This document shows, piece by piece, positions 59,012-64,000 of a stretch of 64,000 nucleotides of DNA. Within the stretch, counting starts at the first letter, position 1; the number at the start of each line of letters is the position of its first letter. The DNA lies in assembly GCA_016712525.1 (NCBI GenBank), contig JADJQX010000007.1, forward strand, positions 124,001 to 188,000. The letters are read 5' to 3'. Made by a program: the position numbers and the translations under genes. The notes below the pieces were generated by a model. That model searched no databases and was not told the origin of the DNA. It saw only the letters and a program-made list of their open reading frames with translations. This DNA comes from Myxococcales bacterium. GTDB taxonomy: Bacteria > Myxococcota_A > Polyangia > Polyangiales > Polyangiaceae.

Positions 59012-59636
59012 ACGCGCGCGTCTTCGGGCGAGGCGCGCGCGCTTTTGGCTTCGTCGTCGGCGCCTTCGCGCGTGGTGGTTTTCGATCGAGGAGGTCGAGC
59101 GGCTTCGGGCACTCGCGGCGGAGCTTGCACCCCGCGCACTCCGCGCCGCTCCAGATCCGGTCGAAGCGCGCCTGCGTGGTGTCGAGCAAGACGTCGTCGT
59201 TCGTGACGATGCCGAGCTCGAAATTGCGGCGACCGTCGCTCTTCTCTCCGAGGCCCGCGCCGGTGAAGTTCGCGCTCCCGAGGTAGAGCGACTCGCCGTC
59301 GGCCGCGATCATCTTGAGGTGCACCCGCGGGCAGGCGCGTACGCACGCCGCGAGCTCGGGGTGCGCCGCGAGCACCGCACGGAAGGGGCGAGAAGGGAGG
59401 CCCGCGTGCAAGAAACGGAGCTCGAGCCCGGAGCGGACGCGCTCGGCCAGGAGCGAGACGAGGGACACGTAGCGGCCCCGCGCTCGGTCCCGTGTGCCGA
59501 TGGGCGCCGGCACGCGGAGGTCCTTCGCGTTCGCCGTCGAGAGGAAGAGCGAGCGCTTCGCGCGGAGCACGATCTCGAAGACGACCCGGGACGCATGCTC
59601 CTCGTCGACGACGAGCTCGAGGCGGACCGTACGCAC
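59004..59636 (-). CDS. Phospholipase D-like nuclease with Cys cluster
   Basis: A 210-residue PLD-superfamily protein with one HKD motif: HLKMIAADGESLYLGSANFTGAG (HxK then GSxN), the rest of the domain including VVDEEHASRVVFEIVLRAKRSLFLSTAN. Single-HKD proteins act as dimers, like the nuclease Nuc. Near the C-terminus CAGCKLRREC carries three Cys that could bind a metal or form a disulphide, followed by a basic tail rich in Arg/Lys/Pro that may bind nucleic acid. The GTG start at 59636 is chosen because it opens the conserved region; no good ribosome binding site was found, so it could begin upstream. Confidence 0.7.
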   Translation of the reverse strand: MRTVRLELVVDEEHASRVVFEIVLRAKRSLFLSTANAKDLRVPAPIGTRDRARGRYVSLVSLLAERVRSGLELRFLHAGLPSRPFRAVLAAHPELAACVRACPRVHLKMIAADGESLYLGSANFTGAGLGEKSDGRRNFELGIVTNDDVLLDTTQARFDRIWSGAECAGCKLRRECPKPLDLLDRKPPRAKAPTTKPKARAPRPKTRAST

Positions 59637-59792
59637 CGCGCCACCATGCCGAAGCGCAACCTCCAGGGCCAATTGTTCGGGAATTTGGCCAAGGAACACA
59701 ATGTGTGCATTTGGGGTTGCGTGTCGTCTCAGGTGGTGACAGAAGGAGTGCACACAGTCGGCCGAGGCCGGCGCCCTTGGGAGGTCCCTCGC

Positions 59793-60644
59793 ATGAAGAA
59801 GCTCGTCTCCGTCCTCGCCCTCGCGCACGTCACGTTGGCCGCCTTCGCCCTCACGGGCTGCGCCGCCGACACGTCCACGGACGACGAGGTCGCGGCCGAT
59901 GCGGTCGACGCCGAGGACACGGGCACGAGCGAAGAGGCCCTCTCGTCCACGGGCAAGCGCTTCGTCGGCACCTGGAACGAAGGCTCCGCCGAGGGCACGG
60001 ACTTCAACATGTACTTCTCGAAGCTCGTGTTCGGGGCCGACGGCCGCTACACGGCCGAGATCGCCGACCCCCGCATCCGCTGCATCAAGGCTCCCTGCGT
60101 CCTCACCGACTCGGGCACTTGGAACGGCTACACCTACCGCGGCGACCTCCGCGTGCGCCTCACGTCCACGCGCTACGGCCGCCGGGTGTACCAGGCGCGC
60201 ATCGTGACCGCTCAAGCCTCGCTCAACACGCTCCCGCCCGAGCGCCTCGTGCTCACGCGCAACGGCACGACGGTCTCCCTCGCCAAGCAGCGTTTCGTCG
60301 GCTGCGAGGTCGTTCGTTGCACGGCGACCACCCACTGCGACGACGGCGGCGGTACGAAGAACGCCGCGTGCGTCCCCAACACCACCTGCGCCGCCGTCCG
60401 CTGCGCGCAGGGCACGACGTGCGACGACTCGACCGGCGAGGCGCGTTGCGTTCCCCAGCCCGCGTGCCGCCGCACCGGCTGCAGCGGCCAGGTGTGCGCC
60501 GACCGCGACATGATGACCACCTGCGAGATGCGCCCCGAGTACGCGTGCTACCGCTCGGCGGTGTGCGAGCGCGGCGCCGACGGCCAGTGCGGGTTCCGCA
60601 AGACCGCCGAGCTGACGAGCTGCCTCGCCAACGCCGGCAACTGA
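59793..60644 (+). CDS. Eight-cysteine-cluster lipoprotein
   Basis: A 283-residue lipoprotein: the signal peptide ends AAFALTGC (Cys 23), then an acidic linker. A middle beta-domain (KRFVGTWNEGS to VSLAKQRFVGC) is followed by a Cys-rich part with many Cys (CEVVRCTATTHC, CAAVRCAQGTTC, CRRTGCSGQVC) and a final domain of about 50 residues, CSGQVCADRDMM through CGFRKTAELTSC, which matches the eight-cysteine-cluster domain seen in many Polyangiales proteins. It is exported and probably extracellular or surface-bound. The start ATG follows GGGAGG. Confidence 0.75.
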   Translation: MKKLVSVLALAHVTLAAFALTGCAADTSTDDEVAADAVDAEDTGTSEEALSSTGKRFVGTWNEGSAEGTDFNMYFSKLVFGADGRYTAEIADPRIRCIKAPCVLTDSGTWNGYTYRGDLRVRLTSTRYGRRVYQARIVTAQASLNTLPPERLVLTRNGTTVSLAKQRFVGCEVVRCTATTHCDDGGGTKNAACVPNTTCAAVRCAQGTTCDDSTGEARCVPQPACRRTGCSGQVCADRDMMTTCEMRPEYACYRSAVCERGADGQCGFRKTAELTSCLANAGN

Positions 60645-60668
60645 GCCGCGCTCTTCGCGGGTGAAAGC

Positions 60669-60695
60669 GGGCGCACCTCGGTATGAGGCGCGCCC
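60669..60695. terminator. Hairpin terminator
   Basis: GGGCGC-A-CCTC (60669-60679) pairs with GAGG-C-GCGCCC (60685-60695) with one mismatch and a 5-base loop, 25 bases after the preceding stop. A short T-containing stretch (CATTTCG) follows. Confidence 0.55.
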
Positions 60696-60726
60696 GTGCC
60701 CATTTCGTTCGCGCTACGCTCGTCGG

Positions 60727-61041
60727 ATGGCGGTCTTCTACGAGGTCGTGTGCCGGTTCGACGACGAGGCCCACGTCGCGCCCTTCGTGGCCTGGCTCGA
60801 GGGCCGTCACGTCGGTGACGTCGTCTCCGCGGGCGCAAAACGAGGCGAGATCTTGCTGCCTCTCGGCGAGCCCCGGGAGGTGCGTGTGCTCTACACGTAT
60901 TCGTCGGACGAGGCGTTTTCGGCCTACGAAGCCGGCCCGGCGTCCTCGCTCCGCGCGGAGAGCCTCGCGTTCCTCCGCGCGCTCGGCGCGGAGGGCAAGG
61001 TGACGTTCACGAGGTCTCGCGGCACGTTGGTCGTGCCGTGA
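60727..61041 (+). CDS. DUF4286 protein
   Basis: A 104-residue protein of the DUF4286 type, with the opening FYEVVCRFDDEAHVAPFVAWLEGRHVGDVVSAGA and later VRVLYTYSSDEAFSAYEA. Members have a ferredoxin-like fold with unknown role, possibly a ligand-binding or dimerisation unit. No signal peptide. Starting at 60727 keeps the conserved N-terminus; an earlier GTG at 60661 lies inside a hairpin. It is convergent with Dus, four bases apart. Confidence 0.82.
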   Translation: MAVFYEVVCRFDDEAHVAPFVAWLEGRHVGDVVSAGAKRGEILLPLGEPREVRVLYTYSSDEAFSAYEAGPASSLRAESLAFLRALGAEGKVTFTRSRGTLVVP

Positions 61042-61045
61042 CGGC

Positions 61046-62041
61046 TCAGGCCGCGAGGGCGCGCGCGCCGTCGAGGATGGCGAGGCAACCCTCGAGCGAG
61101 TCGCACAAGTTCAGCTCTTGCCGGAGCTTCGACGCACCGGGGAGGCCGTGCAGGTACCCGGACAGGTGACGACGTGTGCAGCGCACCCCGTGAGGCTCCC
61201 CGCGCGCGGCGACGTTGGCGCGGAGGTGCTCTTTGCACAGCGCGATGCGCTCCTGCGCGGTGGGCTGGGGCACGGTCCTACCCTCACGGAGGAGGCCGTA
61301 CGCCTCACGGAAGACCCAAGGATGCTCGATCGCGCGCCGCCCGACCATGACGCCGGCGCACCCTGTCTCGGCGATGGCGCGGACGGCGTCCTCGCCGGAG
61401 CGCACGTCGCCGTTGACGATGACCGGGATCTTGACCGCCTCTCGGGCCTTGCGGGCCCACGACCAATCGGCCGCGCCCGAGTGGCCCATCTGGGCGGTGC
61501 GGCAGTGCACGGTGAGGGCGCGCACGCCGACGTCCTCGAGGCGACGAGCGAGGTCGACGATGGGCATGTCCGACTCGGGCCCGTAGCCGATGCGGGTCTT
61601 CACCGTGACGGGCGCGTCGACGGCGCGGACCACCATCGCCGCCATCTCGACCATGGCCTTCGGATCGCGGAGCCACCCGGCGCCAGCGCCGCGGCCGGCG
61701 ATCTTGGGCACCCAGCAGCCGCAGTTGATGTCGACGTAGAAGGGGCGCGCGTCGGCCGCGACACGGGCGGCCTCGGCGAGGCGCTCGGGGCTCGAGCCGT
61801 AGATCTGGATCGACGTGAGCACGTCGTCCTCGGAGAGGCGGATTTTGCGCTTGGCGTTCCGGCAGCCGCGGAGAAGCCCCTCGACGTTCACGAACTCGGT
61901 CACGCACACGTCGGCGCCGACGCCTCGGCAGAGCCTGCGGAAGACGTCGTCGGTGATGTCTTCCATAGGGGCCAAAATCACGGGTTTGTTCGCGAAAACG
62001 GCGTCGAACGAGGGCGCTTCGGGCGTGGGAGTCGAGGTCAC
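61046..62041 (-). CDS. dus: tRNA-dihydrouridine synthase
   Basis: A 331-residue TIM-barrel flavoprotein that reduces uridine to dihydrouridine in tRNA. The FMN and substrate features are APMEDITD near the start, QIYGSSPERLAEA, VDINCGCWVPKI with the catalytic Cys, VKTRIGYGP with the FMN lysine, TVHCRTAQMGHSG and VNGDVRSGEDA. The catalytic motif reads NCGCW instead of the usual NxGCP, so Pro is replaced by Trp next to the active Cys. The subfamily (DusA, B or C) is unclear. The GTG at 62041 follows GGAAG; an ATG at 62101 would add a non-conserved leader. Confidence 0.88.
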   Translation of the reverse strand: MTSTPTPEAPSFDAVFANKPVILAPMEDITDDVFRRLCRGVGADVCVTEFVNVEGLLRGCRNAKRKIRLSEDDVLTSIQIYGSSPERLAEAARVAADARPFYVDINCGCWVPKIAGRGAGAGWLRDPKAMVEMAAMVVRAVDAPVTVKTRIGYGPESDMPIVDLARRLEDVGVRALTVHCRTAQMGHSGAADWSWARKAREAVKIPVIVNGDVRSGEDAVRAIAETGCAGVMVGRRAIEHPWVFREAYGLLREGRTVPQPTAQERIALCKEHLRANVAARGEPHGVRCTRRHLSGYLHGLPGASKLRQELNLCDSLEGCLAILDGARALAA

Positions 62042-62136
62042 GCCGCTTCCGTAGCGCACTTGAGGCCCGACCGCACGTCCGACCACGCATGGGCTCGCCA
62101 TGTCGTGATCGTCGGCGCGGATGCGGGCGGCGTCGC

Positions 62137-64000
62137 TCAGAAGAAGATCGGGTTCGACACGGCGAACGGGAGGCGGCCGGGGTGCACGGGGGCGAGGTCC
62201 TTCTTCCCCTTCGCGACGAAGACGACGTAGTGCCGCGCGCGGCTCTGCGTCGCCTTCACCGCTACGGGGTTCTCGAAGACCTTTCCGGGGCCGGTGGCGC
62301 CCGCGAGAGGGGTCAGCGGGAAGGTGCCCTGCGACTGCCCGTCGACGATCACCTCGAGCTCTTGGGCGTCGACCCACGACGCCGCGCCCACGCGCACCTT
62401 GTACGTTCCTTCGGAGCCTTGGCCGCCCGGGGTGGCACCTCCGGGGCCCTCGACGGTCATCGCCAGGCCGCCCGAGATGACCCCCTTGCCGGCCTTCACA
62501 AGGTCACGCACGCCTTCGGGCGTGACCTTCTCGGGGTCGTCGTGGCCGAAGGGGAGGCACGTGCGCGGGTACCCGACGGGGCTCGAGCGCCACGAGTGGC
62601 TGTCGGAGCTGCCCACGGCGAACACGTTCTTCCCCGCGTCGAGGAGGGAGAACCAAGCCTTCACGGACGATTGGCGGTTCTTGTCGAAGTCCGAGTCGTT
62701 GAAGACCTCGATGGCCTCGAACTCGTCGCTCCAGAGCCCGTCGCGGCCCTTGCCGGTGGCGTTGTCGAAGTTCGTCGACGAGAAATACCCCATGAACCCG
62801 GCCGAGGTCGGGTGGTTCACGATCAGGATGGGCTGCTCGGGCCGCTTGTGGACGAGCGAGAACATCTCGGGCGGCGCCTTGCCGACCCAGTCGACCGCGC
62901 CGTTGTTGAGGGCGCCCGGCGTAGGGCGCGCGGGCAGCACGCCGAAGTGCCCGTTCGAGAACGTCGTGAGCTCCTCCGACGGAAAGCTCGACGCGAACTT
63001 GGTGAGCCCGAGCTTCTGGATGGTGGGCTGAAAGTCGATGATCCACTCGTGCTCGCTCGAGATGGGAAGCTCGAGGCCGTCGCCCACGGCGCTCGTCACC
63101 TTCTCGATCACCTTGTCGCCCGAGTCGGCCGAGAAGTTCGCGTGGATGTGGAAGTCGGCGCACATGACGCCGGTCGTGTCGACGCTCCGCACGAGCGACA
63201 CGGGCACCTCGGTGACCTTGTCCGCCTCGGCGTTCACCGTCTGATCGAAGAGCTCGTACTCGTACCCGCGCGAGACGATCACGCGATGCGAGCCCGGCGG
63301 CACGGCGAGAGTGGCGACGCCATTTGTCGGAAATACTTGGTAAATTCGACCGTTTCCGGGCTCCTCCACGCCCCACTCGGCGGGGAAGGCCGCAGGCGCC
63401 GTGGCAGGGATCACCTGGACGCGCACTGGCAGCGGCGTGCTCGTGACCGAGTCTTTCACGGTGACGGCGAGGCTGCCTGTCTTGGGGACGAGCACGCGGA
63501 CCGTGCCGTCCTGCGCGCCTACGTTGGCTTGTCCGGCGGGGGTGCCCGGCACGATCGCCGTGACGGTCGCGGCCTCCGCGGGGAGGTTCAACGTGAAGGC
63601 CCCGTTCGCGTCCGCGTGCGTGCGCGAGAGCACCTTGCCACCCGCGTTCACGGCGACGACGAGCGCGCCCGCGTGTTTGGTCGCGGGCTCGGTCTCCACG
63701 GTGCCCTTGACGACGCGGGTCTCCGGTCCACCGAAGGCCTTGCGCGTGGCCTCGCGGAGCCCGTCGAGCTCGGGTCCGCCGCCTGCGATCTCGGCGTAGT
63801 CGGTCTCGACGGTGGCGCACGCCTTGGCCTCGAGGCCCGAGCCCGTGAAGTACTGAAAACCCGAGACCTCGAGGCCGAGCTCGAGCTCGCGCCCCGGCTG
63901 CGCCACCGCGAACGTGGACCGCTCGCCGTCGAAGCCGACCCACGTGTGTTTGCCCTTGGCTTGCGCGTAGCCGGTGCGATCGGTGAAGAGGTTCGTGCGG
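62137..64000 (-). CDS. CehA/McbA-family metallohydrolase, 5' part outside window
   Basis: The gene enters from the right edge; 620 codons are visible and the start is outside. The first part is a carboxypeptidase-regulatory-like and strand-rich region (NGAFTLNLPAEAATVTAI, LAVTVKDSVTSTPLPVRVQVI). The catalytic part begins at DFHIHANFSADSGD near the middle and has SSEHEWIIDFQP, NHPTSAGFMG and VGSSDSHSWRSSPVG, the metal ligands of the PHP-like CehA/McbA group that hydrolyses phosphate or carbamate esters. A strand-rich C-terminal domain follows. Export is likely given the first domain, but the signal peptide cannot be seen. Confidence 0.85.
   Translation of the reverse strand, partial: RTNLFTDRTGYAQAKGKHTWVGFDGERSTFAVAQPGRELELGLEVSGFQYFTGSGLEAKACATVETDYAEIAGGGPELDGLREATRKAFGGPETRVVKGTVETEPATKHAGALVVAVNAGGKVLSRTHADANGAFTLNLPAEAATVTAIVPGTPAGQANVGAQDGTVRVLVPKTGSLAVTVKDSVTSTPLPVRVQVIPATAPAAFPAEWGVEEPGNGRIYQVFPTNGVATLAVPPGSHRVIVSRGYEYELFDQTVNAEADKVTEVPVSLVRSVDTTGVMCADFHIHANFSADSGDKVIEKVTSAVGDGLELPISSEHEWIIDFQPTIQKLGLTKFASSFPSEELTTFSNGHFGVLPARPTPGALNNGAVDWVGKAPPEMFSLVHKRPEQPILIVNHPTSAGFMGYFSSTNFDNATGKGRDGLWSDEFEAIEVFNDSDFDKNRQSSVKAWFSLLDAGKNVFAVGSSDSHSWRSSPVGYPRTCLPFGHDDPEKVTPEGVRDLVKAGKGVISGGLAMTVEGPGGATPGGQGSEGTYKVRVGAASWVDAQELEVIVDGQSQGTFPLTPLAGATGPGKVFENPVAVKATQSRARHYVVFVAKGKKDLAPVHPGRLPFAVSNPIFF

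Overview
The window is a GC-rich chromosomal stretch with tightly packed genes, strong G/C preference at third codon positions and long non-coding shadow frames on both strands. The gene content suggests a myxobacterium (Myxococcota, probably Polyangiales). It has many lipoproteins with Asp/Ala-rich linkers, a eukaryote-type Ser/Thr kinase with a C-terminal membrane segment, a protein with a GYF-like N-terminal domain, a Cys-rich repeat plus sulfatase-modifying-factor-like lipoprotein, an eight-cysteine-cluster protein, and the DUF1549/DUF1553 + DUF1501 pair. This assignment is inference; no rRNA or tRNA gene is present to confirm it. I see no transposase, integrase, prophage or convincing CRISPR array. 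The window looks like core and lineage-specific chromosome rather than an island.

Layout. 1-10.5 kb: a partial propeller-like lipoprotein, an acyl-CoA synthetase, a PglZ-like protein, a diheme c-type cytochrome lipoprotein, TrmO, a 3D-domain lipoprotein, a HupE-N-like secreted protein, and an EamA transporter coupled to an acyltransferase. 10.6-21.2 kb: the DUF1549/1553-DUF1501 pair, a small repeat patch, a DUF1275 membrane protein, a Ser/Thr kinase, a Pro/Gly-repeat PH-like membrane protein, a fatty acid desaturase, and the E1 alpha and beta subunits of a branched-chain 2-oxoacid dehydrogenase. 21.2-24.2 kb: small Cys/His-rich secreted proteins, then a cobalamin riboswitch that precedes one predicted beta-propeller lipoprotein. 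24.2-29.9 kb: rhodanese, FAD-linked oxidase, alkaline-phosphatase-superfamily lipoprotein or secreted enzyme, class II amidotransferase, and a zinc-sensor-type ArsR regulator with a histidine-rich protein. 30.1-34.3 kb: a three-gene operon with a TonB-dependent receptor that carries its own TonB C-terminal-like domain, plus two lipoproteins. 34.4-46.3 kb: an XRE-cupin regulator, GST/phosphatase pair, patatin, glycosyltransferase/aldehyde dehydrogenase pair, a ferritin-like operon, an Lgt-like protein and cystathionine beta-synthase. 46.3-64 kb: GNAT, a three-gene overlapping set (degenerate EEP lipoprotein, DUF455 ferritin-like, ATP-grasp), GlpD, an aldehyde dehydrogenase with its TetR neighbour, an aminotransferase, DUF72, an FGE-like lipoprotein, several small lipoproteins, a PLD-like nuclease, Dus and a partial CehA/McbA metallohydrolase.

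The most interesting systems are: (1) the cobalamin riboswitch with a lone propeller lipoprotein, a possible myxobacterial counterpart of the Bacteroides B12-binding lipoprotein BtuG; (2) the TonB-domain/receptor fusion operon; (3) the zinc-sensor ArsR with a perfect operator dyad and a duplicated His-rich protein; and (4) two operons that pair ferritin-like proteins with secreted partners through 4-bp overlaps. All functional links come from reading sequence and context; no search was run.
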